Source of the DNA: an uncultured Pelagibacteraceae bacterium
GTDB lineage: Bacteria; Pseudomonadota; Alphaproteobacteria; Pelagibacterales; Pelagibacteraceae
Assembly: GCA_902572155.1 (NCBI GenBank)
Contig: CACGET010000003.1
Span: forward strand, 1 to 33,022
Direction: 5' to 3'
Length of the DNA: 33,022 nucleotides
Below the pieces are notes generated by a model. The model did no database searches. It was not told the DNA's origin and was given only the letters and a program-made list of their open reading frames with translations. This document shows, piece after piece, positions 8,066-15,847 of the stretch. The translations under genes and the position numbers were made by a program. Within the stretch, counting starts at the first letter, position 1, and each line of letters begins with the position of its first letter.

Positions 8066-8827
8066 ATGAATAATAAAACTATTTGGATCACTGGTGGTAG
8101 CACCGGTATAGGTAAAGCCCTAGCAATAAAGTTTGCTAACAACGGATGGAATGTTGCAATTTCAGCAAGAAGAGAAAATCTTTTAAATGAATTATCTGAT
8201 AAATATGAAAATATAACTTCTTTTCCACTTGATGTTACTGATAAAATAAAATGTGCAGAAGTTTTTACTCAAATTAAAAATAAATTTCAGGAAATAGATA
8301 TATGTTTTTTTTCAACTGGAACATGGAATCCAAAAAAAGAAAAAGATATCGACGTTGATCAAATTGAAGATGTTTTTAAAATAAACTTTTTTGGAACTTT
8401 AAATTCTATTAAGGCAGTTGAACAATATTATAGAGATAGAAAAAAAGGTATTATTACAATAGTTTCTTCAATTGCGGGCTACAGAGGATTACCTAATTCT
8501 ACAGGTTATGGTCCTTCAAAATCGGCATTGAATAACTTAGCTGAGAGCTTGTATTTTGATTTCAAGCGCTCAAATGTGAGAGTTTGCTTAGTTTCTCCAG
8601 GTTTTATAAAGACACCTATGACAGATAAAAATGATTTTAAAATGCCATTTTTAAAATCACCTGAATATGCTGCAGATAAAATTTATGATGGTTTAATTAA
8701 TAAAAAAATATTTGAAATTCATTTTCCTAAAGAACTGACACTTACATTGAAACTTTTAAGTTTTTTACCAAGTAAAGTATACTTTTATTTAATTGGAAGA
8801 CTCACAAAATATCAAAAAAAAAATTAG
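8066..8827 (+). CDS. Short-chain dehydrogenase/reductase (classical SDR)
   Basis: The 253-residue cytoplasmic NAD(P)-dependent oxidoreductase has the cofactor motif TGGSTGIG at 9-16. Arg35/Arg36 after the second strand (SARRENLL) favour NADPH. The catalytic triad is visible as Ser135 (IVSSIAG), Tyr148 and Lys152 (YGPSK), and SPGFIKTPM follows. The substrate is not predictable. SDRs of this kind occur beside CFA-like methyltransferase, DUF1365 and flavin oxidase genes in other proteobacteria, and the corresponding genes follow here on the other strand, so a role in lipid or fatty-acid modification is plausible. The start codon nearly abuts the divergent tspO. The stop overlaps the convergent DUF3833 stop by four bases (TTAG). 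Confidence 0.9.
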   Translation: MNNKTIWITGGSTGIGKALAIKFANNGWNVAISARRENLLNELSDKYENITSFPLDVTDKIKCAEVFTQIKNKFQEIDICFFSTGTWNPKKEKDIDVDQIEDVFKINFFGTLNSIKAVEQYYRDRKKGIITIVSSIAGYRGLPNSTGYGPSKSALNNLAESLYFDFKRSNVRVCLVSPGFIKTPMTDKNDFKMPFLKSPEYAADKIYDGLINKKIFEIHFPKELTLTLKLLSFLPSKVYFYLIGRLTKYQKKN

Positions 8828-9369
8828 TCTTTAACAAAAACAACTGTTAACTCAGCAACTTTAAATCCAAATTTTGTCATAGTAGCTCTATTTATTGCTA
8901 CTTTTTCATCTTGTTTAAATATCCAATCATCAAATGTTATTTTCATCTCTTTACCTTTAACTGGAACTAATAAAACATATTCAAATTTAAAAGCTGGCCC
9001 GTAAGAATAACCTTTTGCTTTACCAACAACATCTCCAGCTGTTCCTTCATAATTGTTTTCATCTATTTTATTAATTATCCATTCTCTATTTTGAATTTCA
9101 CCATCATCCCAATTGAACTTTTCTTTTAAAATCAGCTGCTTACCATTCCAAGTTCCGTTTAAATTTGCAGAAAATTGTCTTGTAACTTTACCAGACCTAT
9201 TTTGTAGTACACCCCAAGCCTTAACATTACCTGTTAAATACTCTTCTATGATTAATCTTGGTTTTTTATCTTTAAAATCTTCTGGATTCATTTTATTATT
9301 TGAACAGTTTGTAAATAAGAAAAGTATTATAATCAATGAAATTGATTTAAAATATTTTATATAGCGCAT
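8824..9369 (-). CDS. DUF3833 family putative lipoprotein
   Basis: The 181-residue protein has an N-terminal hydrophobic signal (residues 8-20) and a possible lipidation Cys22 in FTNC. The asparagine before the Cys makes the lipobox weak. The rest matches my memory of the DUF3833 family: a lipocalin-like beta-rich domain with LTGNVKAWGVLQNRSGKVTR, NWDDGE, REWIINK, and a TFDDWIFKQDEKVAINRATM end region. No biochemical function is known to me. It is last in the minus-strand operon, 20 bases after the CFA-like gene, and has one of only two strong Shine-Dalgarno sites noted in the window. DUF3833 genes commonly sit with CFA-like and DUF1365 genes in marine proteobacteria, so a role in handling modified lipids in the envelope is plausible but unproven. 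Confidence 0.8.
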   Translation of the reverse strand: MRYIKYFKSISLIIILFLFTNCSNNKMNPEDFKDKKPRLIIEEYLTGNVKAWGVLQNRSGKVTRQFSANLNGTWNGKQLILKEKFNWDDGEIQNREWIINKIDENNYEGTAGDVVGKAKGYSYGPAFKFEYVLLVPVKGKEMKITFDDWIFKQDEKVAINRATMTKFGFKVAELTVVFVKD

Positions 9370-9376
9370 ACTTATC

Positions 9377-9384
9377 TCCTTTTA
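9377..9384 (-). promoter_or_regulatory. Strong Shine-Dalgarno of the DUF3833 gene
   Basis: On the minus strand AAAAGGAG stands 7 bases before the ATG at 9369 and fixes that start. Most genes in this window lack a recognisable ribosome binding site, so this one stands out. It would allow efficient re-initiation after the upstream CFA-like gene. Confidence 0.75.
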
Positions 9385-9389
9385 ATCTA

Positions 9390-10568
9390 CTATTTATTTT
9401 GAAGAGAAAACTGAATAAGATCAATGTTTTTTGATTTAAATCCTGCTTCACAATAGGAAAGATAAAACTCCCACATTCTTTTAAAAGTATTATCAAATCC
9501 TTGACTCTTAATTAAATCCCATTTCTTATTAAATTCATGTCTCCAAATAGCTAGTGTGTTAGCATAGTGATCTGCATAAGAGATATAGGAATTTATAGTC
9601 AATCCATTAGCGGATACATGTTTGTTGATGCTATTTTTGTTTGGGAGAAATCCACCTGGAAAAATATATTTTTGAATGAAATCCTCTTTATTTTTATATC
9701 TGTCAAAAAGACTATCATCAATAGTAATAGCTTGAATTGCTGCTTTACCATCAGTGGATAAATTACTTTTTATTGTGTTAAAATAACTTTCTAAATAATT
9801 TTGACCAACTGCTTCAATCATTTCAATTGAGGCTATGGAGTTATATTTTCCTTTTAAATCTCGGTAATCCTTTATCTCTATATTAACTTTTTCATTTAAA
9901 CCACATTTGTGAATTCTCTCTTTAGTATAATCAAATTGTTTTTTTGAAATAGTAATACAATCAAGTTTAACATCATATTTCTTTCCTAAATATTCAGCAA
10001 AACCTCCCCAGCCACATCCAATTTCTAAAACTTTGTCTCCATTATTTGGGCGAATTAAATCTATCAACTTTTGATATTTATTATTTTGTGCATCAGACAA
10101 ATCTTTTTTTTGGTCATCAAATATTGCACTTGAGTATGTCAAAGTATCATCCAGCCAGAGTGAAAAAAATTCATTTCCCAAATCATAATGCTTCGCAATA
10201 TTTTTCTTGCTTCGTTCTTTAGTATTTTTAATTATCTTGTTTTTTACATAATTGAGTATTGGTATATCGAGTGCGCCTGCAAATTTATGAATTATCTTAA
10301 TATTTCTTGCAGTTATTTCTATTAAATTTGAAAGATTATCGGTCTCAAATTCATTTCTCATGTAAGATTCTGCTAGTCCAACACTCCCCGTTCTAATTAA
10401 GTTATATGTAAAGTTAGGATTTTGTATTTTTAATTTAACTTTTAAATTTTCATTTAAATTACCAAAACTTAATATTTTTCCATCAAAAGTAGTAATTTCT
10501 AAATATCCATAATCAATTTTTTTTAATATGTTAAATACTAATTTATCTGTAGCTTTATATAAAAACAT
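9390..10568 (-). CDS. CFA-family SAM-dependent lipid methyltransferase (cyclopropane-synthase-like)
   Basis: The 392-residue protein belongs to the cyclopropane fatty-acyl-phospholipid synthase family, which methylates double bonds of membrane lipid acyl chains. Residues 1-115 form the N-terminal lipid-binding domain; the SAM-binding Rossmann domain holds VLEIGCGWGGF (180-190). The ends IFPGGFLP, HYANTLAIW (Tyr335, matching E. coli Tyr317) and FYLSYCEAGF are typical. Two bicarbonate-site residues of E. coli CFA synthase appear changed: Cys139 aligns with Ser147 (YSSA) and His266 with Gln279 (IQAIT). Glu252 (MIEAVG) is kept. As I recall, the MIEAVG/QAITI pattern marks the subgroup found beside DUF1365 and flavin oxidases, so the product may be a methylated or further oxidised acyl chain. 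The ATG overlaps the DUF1365 stop by one base. Confidence 0.88.
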   Translation of the reverse strand: MFLYKATDKLVFNILKKIDYGYLEITTFDGKILSFGNLNENLKVKLKIQNPNFTYNLIRTGSVGLAESYMRNEFETDNLSNLIEITARNIKIIHKFAGALDIPILNYVKNKIIKNTKERSKKNIAKHYDLGNEFFSLWLDDTLTYSSAIFDDQKKDLSDAQNNKYQKLIDLIRPNNGDKVLEIGCGWGGFAEYLGKKYDVKLDCITISKKQFDYTKERIHKCGLNEKVNIEIKDYRDLKGKYNSIASIEMIEAVGQNYLESYFNTIKSNLSTDGKAAIQAITIDDSLFDRYKNKEDFIQKYIFPGGFLPNKNSINKHVSANGLTINSYISYADHYANTLAIWRHEFNKKWDLIKSQGFDNTFKRMWEFYLSYCEAGFKSKNIDLIQFSLQNK

Positions 10569-11338
10569 TAATTTTCAATTGTTGTATTATTCTTTAATTT
10601 CAATTTTTTTTTTATGAATTTAATTCCTTTACTCCATAATTTAAACGCTTCAAAATGTATCGCTATAATAATTTTAAAAGTCATTAATGGGTGTTTAATA
10701 TAAGATTTTAGCAACTCACTGCTTTTTAAATCTGCTATATAACCATCTTGAGATGCATATAACAATTTATCATCATTATTATCATATTGATCTATAACAA
10801 CTGACATTTTTTTATCTGGTAATAGTGTTCTGAAAAAATATTTACAGTCCATTTCAATAAATGGTGATACATGAAATTTTTTTAAGCAATTATGTTGTAA
10901 GAGTTTATCGGTATTATTGATTTTAAAAATATATGTATGTTGTTCTCCAAAAGTATTTTTAACTTCATAAAAAATTGCAATCAGTTTATCTTGATTATTG
11001 TATACATAAAAAACACTTAACGGATTAAATACATATCCAAAAATTCTAGGGTAGCATAAAAGTTTAATCTTAACATTTTCAGAACTTATGCTGTTTTGAT
11101 TTAAATTTTTTTTAACCCAATTTATTATAGAAGTTCCATCTCTATTGCCATGATCTTTGTCATAAAAACTTATGAGGTTTATTTTATTATATGAAAAAAA
11201 TCGCACTTGTTTATCTAAATAATCAAGTTCAGATAAATCAATCAACAATGAAAATACACTATATTTGAAAAAATGTTCTTTAGGTTTAAATCTCTTATGA
11301 ATTACTGTTCCATTATATATATTTGAATTAATCATCAA
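10568..11338 (-). CDS. DUF1365 family protein
   Basis: The 256-residue protein is recognised by family segments near the N terminus (NGTVIHKRFKPKEHFFKYSVF), DHGNRDGTS, the strongly conserved YPRIFGYVFNPLSVFYVY, and EVKNTFGEQHTYIF. No enzyme activity is established to my knowledge. The family nearly always accompanies a flavin amine-oxidase-like protein and a CFA-family methyltransferase, as here, which suggests a shared lipid-modification pathway. No signal peptide is seen; a C-terminal hydrophobic stretch (about 215-235) may touch the membrane. The start overlaps the end of the flavin gene by 11 bases and the stop shares a base with the CFA-like start, so all three are translationally coupled. 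A second Met directly after the first makes the start ambiguous by one codon. Confidence 0.87.
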   Translation of the reverse strand: MMINSNIYNGTVIHKRFKPKEHFFKYSVFSLLIDLSELDYLDKQVRFFSYNKINLISFYDKDHGNRDGTSIINWVKKNLNQNSISSENVKIKLLCYPRIFGYVFNPLSVFYVYNNQDKLIAIFYEVKNTFGEQHTYIFKINNTDKLLQHNCLKKFHVSPFIEMDCKYFFRTLLPDKKMSVVIDQYDNNDDKLLYASQDGYIADLKSSELLKSYIKHPLMTFKIIIAIHFEAFKLWSKGIKFIKKKLKLKNNTTIEN

Positions 11339-12566
11339 GATATTTGAGCATTTCTATAGAAGATTTTATTCCATCTTCGTGAAATCCATAACCAAAATAA
11401 CTACCGCAAAATAATATATCTTTTTGATTTTGCAATTTTGATAGCATTATTTGACTATTTAATGCAGTTTTATCAAAATAAGGATGGGTAAATTTTACTT
11501 CTTTTAAAATTTTAGTTTTATCAATCTCAAAATAAGGATTTAAAGTTAAAAAAATATTTTCATTACAATTTAAATTTTGCAATAAATTTAGCCAATAAGT
11601 AATTGAATTTTTTGCACTATCTTTATTATCTATTGACGAATTCCAAGAACACCAATTTTTTTTATTTTTTGGCATTGCTCTTTTATCTGTATGTATTATG
11701 GCTATATTTTCCCTATAACTAAAATTTGATAAAATCTCATTTTCCTCAACCGTAGGATTATCTATTAAAGAAAGAGCCTCATCTGCATGAGTGGCTAAAA
11801 CAATTTTATCATAATTAAAGAACTCATTTTCACCTCCATAATATAAATCTATGCCTGATAGCTTTCTTTTTATTTTAGTGATTTTATAATTTTTGAAATA
11901 TTCTCCACTTACCTTAGAAATAACTTTATTTACATAACTTCTACTTCTATTTGAAACAGTATACCACTGTGGTCTGTTTTTTAATTTAAATAATCCATGA
12001 TTTTGAAAAAATTTAAAAAAAAATTTTATAGGCATTTTACTTGCTTCTACTGGAGGCATCGACCAAATTGCTGAAACCATAGGTATTAAATGATAATTTA
12101 TAAATGTTGAAGATAGCCTGTTATGTCTAAGATATTCACCCAATGTATAGTTTTCATCTTTAATATTGATTTTATCACTTTTTTTATAAAACTTTATAAT
12201 ATCAAAAAACATTTGTATAAATTTTAAATTTAAAATATTTGATTTATTAGAAAAAATTCCTCTAATGCCATTTCCACAATATTCAAAATTAGTATTGTCG
12301 ACTGAAACTGAAAAGGACATATTGCTTTTTTCTATGTCTACATCGTTTTCTTTGAAAAATTTTATTAAATTTGGATATGTTTGAAAATTAAATACTATAA
12401 ATCCAATATCAACTGAAACCTTTTTACCATTCAAAATTAGATCTAGTGTGTGAGAATGTCCTCCAAAATGATCCTCTCTTTCATATAAGTCTACGTGATG
12501 TTTTTTTGATAAATAATAGGCAGCACTTAGCCCAGATATACCTGAACCGATAATTGCAATTTTCAT
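11328..12566 (-). CDS. Flavin amine-oxidase-like FAD/NAD(P)-binding oxidoreductase
   Basis: The 412-residue flavoprotein has an N-terminal dinucleotide fold: GSGISGLSAAYYL with Gly7, Gly9 and Gly12, then Glu29 and the amine-oxidase GG motif EDHFGGHSHT. A VSVDIGFIVFNFQTYPNL segment and a C-terminal FCGSYFGYGFHEDGIKS match the family placed beside DUF1365 and CFA genes, often annotated as a cyclopropane fatty-acid synthesis flavin oxidase. It resembles desaturase- or isomerase-type flavoproteins such as phytoene desaturase more than true amine oxidases, so a redox step on an unsaturated acyl chain is a reasonable guess. Its ATG shares a base with the transporter stop (TAATG), and its 3' end overlaps DUF1365 by 11 bases. 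Family placement is firm; the substrate is unknown. Confidence 0.87.
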   Translation of the reverse strand: MKIAIIGSGISGLSAAYYLSKKHHVDLYEREDHFGGHSHTLDLILNGKKVSVDIGFIVFNFQTYPNLIKFFKENDVDIEKSNMSFSVSVDNTNFEYCGNGIRGIFSNKSNILNLKFIQMFFDIIKFYKKSDKINIKDENYTLGEYLRHNRLSSTFINYHLIPMVSAIWSMPPVEASKMPIKFFFKFFQNHGLFKLKNRPQWYTVSNRSRSYVNKVISKVSGEYFKNYKITKIKRKLSGIDLYYGGENEFFNYDKIVLATHADEALSLIDNPTVEENEILSNFSYRENIAIIHTDKRAMPKNKKNWCSWNSSIDNKDSAKNSITYWLNLLQNLNCNENIFLTLNPYFEIDKTKILKEVKFTHPYFDKTALNSQIMLSKLQNQKDILFCGSYFGYGFHEDGIKSSIEMLKYLDD

Positions 12567-13435
12567 TAACTATTATGCCTTAATTTTATTAAAGAATAAA
12601 ATTGCAATAATACCGCAAAAAGAATAATTGCACCTCCTATTAAACCAAACATTGATGGTCTTTCACTAACAAATAAAAAGGCCCAAAGTGGGCCTAAAAC
12701 TGACTCTGACAACATTATAATTCCAACCATTGCGGAGGGGGTTGTTCTTGCCCCTATTGTTATAAATATAAATCCAAAACCAACTTGAAAGAATCCTGCT
12801 AAAAATCCTAAAAAAATATCATGAGAAGAAATCATAATTTTTGTTGATAATAAATATCCAATTATACAGGAGCAGACTCCTGCTACTAATTGAGCAGGAA
12901 CCATATCAACATTTGGAAACTTCCTAACGATGATAATCAGTACTGCAAACGTTATGGGCATAGAAAAAGCTGCTAAATTTCCTGACAATTCTCCAGGTGT
13001 TAAGGAATTTCCAACCATTAAAAAGACTCCTGACATAGCCAAAATAATTGAGGCTAATGTTATGGCTGAAATCTTTTCTTTTAAAAAAAAATATCCAAAT
13101 ATTGCTAAAAATAATATTTGTAGAGAGATAATAAAATTTGTATTTGCAACTGTTGTATTGTACATCGCAAATACATACCCGCAGAAACCAAACGACAATA
13201 CTATTCCACCAATTAATCCAGGTAATCCAGATTTGTAAAAAGCTTTAAAAGTATCTTTTTTATATGTTAAAATTAAAAAAGTTAGAACTGTAAGTGAGAA
13301 AAAAATTGATCTCCAAAACAAAATTTGCCACAAGGTTGCCCCCTCAAATGATTTAACTATCAAGCCTCCAAAACTTAAACTTAAAGCTCCTAAGAAGATT
13401 AAAAGCGGACCGGGTAATTTAACAATAAAGTTCAT
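12566..13435 (-). CDS. EamA/DMT-family membrane transporter
   Basis: The 289-residue inner-membrane protein has about ten hydrophobic helices arranged as two EamA repeats (roughly 1-142 and 150-285). Recognisable parts are the N-terminal ALSLSFGGLIVK with FWRS, the end of the first repeat FGYFFLKEKISAITLASIILAMSG, and the second-repeat counterpart ESVLGPLWAFLFVSERP followed by GGAIILFAVLLQ. DMT transporters export or import small metabolites; the substrate cannot be assigned. The start overlaps the pxpC stop by four bases (ATGA) and the stop overlaps the flavin oxidase start by one base. The gene thus bridges the 5-oxoprolinase and lipid genes. Its position suits a metabolite of 5-oxoproline/glutamate metabolism, but this is only a guess. 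Confidence 0.88.
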   Translation of the reverse strand: MNFIVKLPGPLLIFLGALSLSFGGLIVKSFEGATLWQILFWRSIFFSLTVLTFLILTYKKDTFKAFYKSGLPGLIGGIVLSFGFCGYVFAMYNTTVANTNFIISLQILFLAIFGYFFLKEKISAITLASIILAMSGVFLMVGNSLTPGELSGNLAAFSMPITFAVLIIIVRKFPNVDMVPAQLVAGVCSCIIGYLLSTKIMISSHDIFLGFLAGFFQVGFGFIFITIGARTTPSAMVGIIMLSESVLGPLWAFLFVSERPSMFGLIGGAIILFAVLLQFYSLIKLRHNS

Positions 13436-14379
13436 TTAATTTGAGAAATAATGTTTTTTGTTTCCATTTGATATAAGTCGTATAGGGTTTCTGCTTCAGG
13501 TAAATCTATTTCTTGAAATTTTATTTTTGATCCAGATGTTAATTGTACAAGCTTGTCATAATCAGCACTTATCACAACACCTATCTTAGGATACCCGCCA
13601 ATTGTCCCATGATCTGAAAGCATAATAATTGGATTTCCATCTGAAGGTACCTGCACCACTCCTTTTATTAAACCTTCAGATTTAATATTTGTATTAACAA
13701 TATTATCAATTTTATGACCTTCTAATCTCATTCCCATCCTGTCTGATAACTTTGAGATGGTAAAAGATTTATTGAAAAATGCATTTATTCCCTCTTTTGA
13801 AAAATAATCATAATTAGTTCCCTTAATAACTCTAATTTTTTCGATCTTTGTGTTGATATGCTTTAACTCTTTAGTTGATTTTAAAGAGATTATTTTTGAA
13901 ATTATTATTTTTTGCCCGTCAGATATTTTTTCTCCATTATTAGAACCAAGTTGTGCCTTAGTATTGGTTGAACAACTTCCCCACTGATATTTCAAATCAA
14001 ATTCACCACTTATTGCTAAATAACCATAGACAGATTTATTTGTAGACAGGATATCAATTTCATCCCCATCCTTAATCAAGTAACTTTTATTACAACTTCC
14101 TTGAGTTTCCACCATATCTCTTTTAATTTTGAAAATAACATCTCCAGTTATTGCAATATTAATATTTTCACCATGATATTTAAATAATGGTCCTTGATAG
14201 GCAAACTCTATGACTGGTGAACTTAAATCATTTTCTAGTAAACTATTAGCTATTAAGTAATTTCTACCATCCATCGCTCCACTTAATGGGATTCCGATAT
14301 GATGTAAATTACTCCTACCCTTATCTTGAAAAGTGGTATTAATACCTGCTCGAAATACTTCAAAATAATTTTTAATCAT
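13432..14379 (-). CDS. pxpC: 5-oxoprolinase subunit PxpC (KipA / biotin-dependent carboxylase-like)
   Basis: With PxpA and PxpB this subunit hydrolyses 5-oxoproline (pyroglutamate) to glutamate using ATP. The 315 residues cover the usual length. Family motifs are the N-terminal FEVFRAGINTTFQDKGRSNL, GIPLSGAMDGRNYLIANSLL, the central SDRMGMRLEG, and the C-terminal VQVPSDGNPIIMLSDHGTIG with GYPKIGVVISADYDKL. These are shared with the allophanate hydrolase C-terminal/KipA domain; urea amidolyase is unlikely because the amidase and carboxylase domains are absent and PxpA lies next door. It overlaps pxpB by eight bases upstream and the transporter by four bases downstream. Confidence 0.93.
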   Translation of the reverse strand: MIKNYFEVFRAGINTTFQDKGRSNLHHIGIPLSGAMDGRNYLIANSLLENDLSSPVIEFAYQGPLFKYHGENINIAITGDVIFKIKRDMVETQGSCNKSYLIKDGDEIDILSTNKSVYGYLAISGEFDLKYQWGSCSTNTKAQLGSNNGEKISDGQKIIISKIISLKSTKELKHINTKIEKIRVIKGTNYDYFSKEGINAFFNKSFTISKLSDRMGMRLEGHKIDNIVNTNIKSEGLIKGVVQVPSDGNPIIMLSDHGTIGGYPKIGVVISADYDKLVQLTSGSKIKFQEIDLPEAETLYDLYQMETKNIISQIK

Positions 14380-15046
14380 TAAAATTTTTATATTGATTTA
14401 TATCTATTCTTTTAAAAAAAATTGAATCTCCAGGACTAATTAAATTAGGATTTGTCTCATTTGATTTGTCAAATACACTAATAGGTGTATTCCCAATTAT
14501 GTTCCATCCACCCGGACTTTCAAAAGTGTAGATATTTGCAAATTGTTCTGTTATACCCACTGATCCTTTAGGAACTCTCACTCTAGGAGTTTCTAGTCTT
14601 TTTGCTTGTAGGTCATTATCCAGATCACCAAGAAATGGCATTCCTGCAATAAAACCTGTCATATAACAAAAATATTCTTTATTAAAAAAACTATCTAAAA
14701 TTTTATTTCTATTTAAATTTAATTTTTTTTCTAGTCTTTCAATATCTAGTGAAAACTTTTCATTACAACATACTGGAATTTCAATTTTTTTTGATGATAA
14801 GTTTTCATTAGGATCTAGAGAAATATTTTCAATTATCTTTTTTATTTTATTAAAATTCGTTTTTGTTAAATCTAAAGAAATTATCAATTTATTATAAGAA
14901 GGTGTAAGATTGATGATGCCTTGAATATTTTGATTTCTAATACTTTGAAAATATCTGATTACTTTCGAATTTATCTCTTTATTAACACTATTGCCAAAAT
15001 CACAATATAAAGCCGCATCTCCAAGATTGGATATATTTTTTATCAT
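14372..15046 (-). CDS. pxpB: 5-oxoprolinase subunit PxpB (KipI family)
   Basis: The 224-residue KipI/allophanate-hydrolase subunit 1 type protein partners PxpC in ATP-dependent 5-oxoproline cleavage. Motifs include the N-terminal LGDAALYCDFG, INLTPSYNKLIISLD, the IPVCCNEKFSLDIERL segment, FCYMTGFIAGMPFLGDLD, and RVPKGSVGITEQFANIYTFESPGGWNIIG near the C terminus, all typical of the family. It is the first gene of the apparent seven-gene minus-strand operon. The start codon is 27 bases from the preferred start of divergently oriented pxpA, so the control regions of both must lie in this gap or inside the coding ends. No strong ribosome binding site is seen. Confidence 0.92.
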   Translation of the reverse strand: MIKNISNLGDAALYCDFGNSVNKEINSKVIRYFQSIRNQNIQGIINLTPSYNKLIISLDLTKTNFNKIKKIIENISLDPNENLSSKKIEIPVCCNEKFSLDIERLEKKLNLNRNKILDSFFNKEYFCYMTGFIAGMPFLGDLDNDLQAKRLETPRVRVPKGSVGITEQFANIYTFESPGGWNIIGNTPISVFDKSNETNPNLISPGDSIFFKRIDINQYKNFND

Positions 15047-15073
15047 GCCATGTTATACTTAACTATTATAACT

Positions 15074-15847
15074 ATGGAAATTAATATAAATTGTGATTTA
15101 GGAGAAAAATCTAAGCTTCACTCGAATAAGCATGATCCTGATTTATTGAAGATTGTAAATTCCGCAAATGTTGCTTGTGGTTTTCATGCTGGAGATGAGG
15201 ATACGATGAATCAGGTTATTCAAATATCTAAAGATAATGGTGTTAGCATAGGAGCACATCCTTCATTTAATGATCCAGAAAATTTTGGTAGATCAAGAAT
15301 TAATTTATCTTCCTCTGAAATAAGGAAATTAATTGTTGAACAATATGAAACTTTACAAAATATTGCAGTAAAATATAATGAAAACGTAAGTCATATTAAA
15401 CCACATGGTGCATTAAATAACATGGCTTGTGAAGATATTGAGCTAGCTAATATTTTAGCTAAAACCATAAAAGAAATTAGCAAAGATATGATTTATCTAG
15501 TTCCAACAGGATCTAAAATGGAAGAAGCTGCAAAAAAACTTAATATGAAGATAGCCTGTGAAATATTTGCTGATCGAAATTATGAAGATGACGGAAATTT
15601 AGTTTCTAGAAAAAAATCGAATGCTTTGATTACAGATCCTAAAAAAGCTAAAGAACATGTGTTAAGTATGGTTAAGAATCAGTCACTTAATTGTCACAGT
15701 GGAAAACAGATACCTTGTGAAATTGACTCGGTGTGCATACATGGAGATAACGTAAGTGCATTAGCTACAGCTAGTTCTATAAAAGAAGATCTTAAAGCTA
15801 ATGGACTTTTATTAAAACCTTTAAACTTTATGGAGAAATTTATTTAA
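15074..15847 (+). CDS. pxpA: 5-oxoprolinase subunit PxpA (LamB/YcsF family)
   Basis: The preferred start at 15074 gives 257 residues beginning MEININCDLGEK, the usual LamB/YcsF N terminus. A longer frame from 15050 adds eight residues of no family character. PxpA belongs to the polysaccharide-deacetylase-like metal-dependent fold and completes the 5-oxoprolinase with PxpB and PxpC. Motifs are NCDLGE, ANVACGFHAGDEDTM, GVSIGAHPSFNDPENFGR, HIKPHGALNN, EIFADRNYEDDGNLVSR and the C-terminal CIHGDN. All three subunits are present but split between two divergent transcripts; E. coli has them in one operon. The stop shares a base with the next gene's ATG (TAATG). Confidence 0.93.
   Translation: MEININCDLGEKSKLHSNKHDPDLLKIVNSANVACGFHAGDEDTMNQVIQISKDNGVSIGAHPSFNDPENFGRSRINLSSSEIRKLIVEQYETLQNIAVKYNENVSHIKPHGALNNMACEDIELANILAKTIKEISKDMIYLVPTGSKMEEAAKKLNMKIACEIFADRNYEDDGNLVSRKKSNALITDPKKAKEHVLSMVKNQSLNCHSGKQIPCEIDSVCIHGDNVSALATASSIKEDLKANGLLLKPLNFMEKFI

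Noticed and set aside
8095..8100. TGATCC on the minus strand as an RpoE/ChrR -35 element for tspO
   Set aside because: No matching -10 element is found at the expected distance, so a six-base match alone is not evidence.
9390..10568. Plain annotation as cyclopropane fatty-acid synthase (cfa)
   Set aside because: The family is right, but two bicarbonate-site residues are changed and the gene neighbours point to a different subgroup, so the gene symbol was withheld.
15050..15073. Eight-residue extension of PxpA
   Set aside because: LamB/YcsF proteins begin at the equivalent of MEININCDLGE; the extra residues have no family character.
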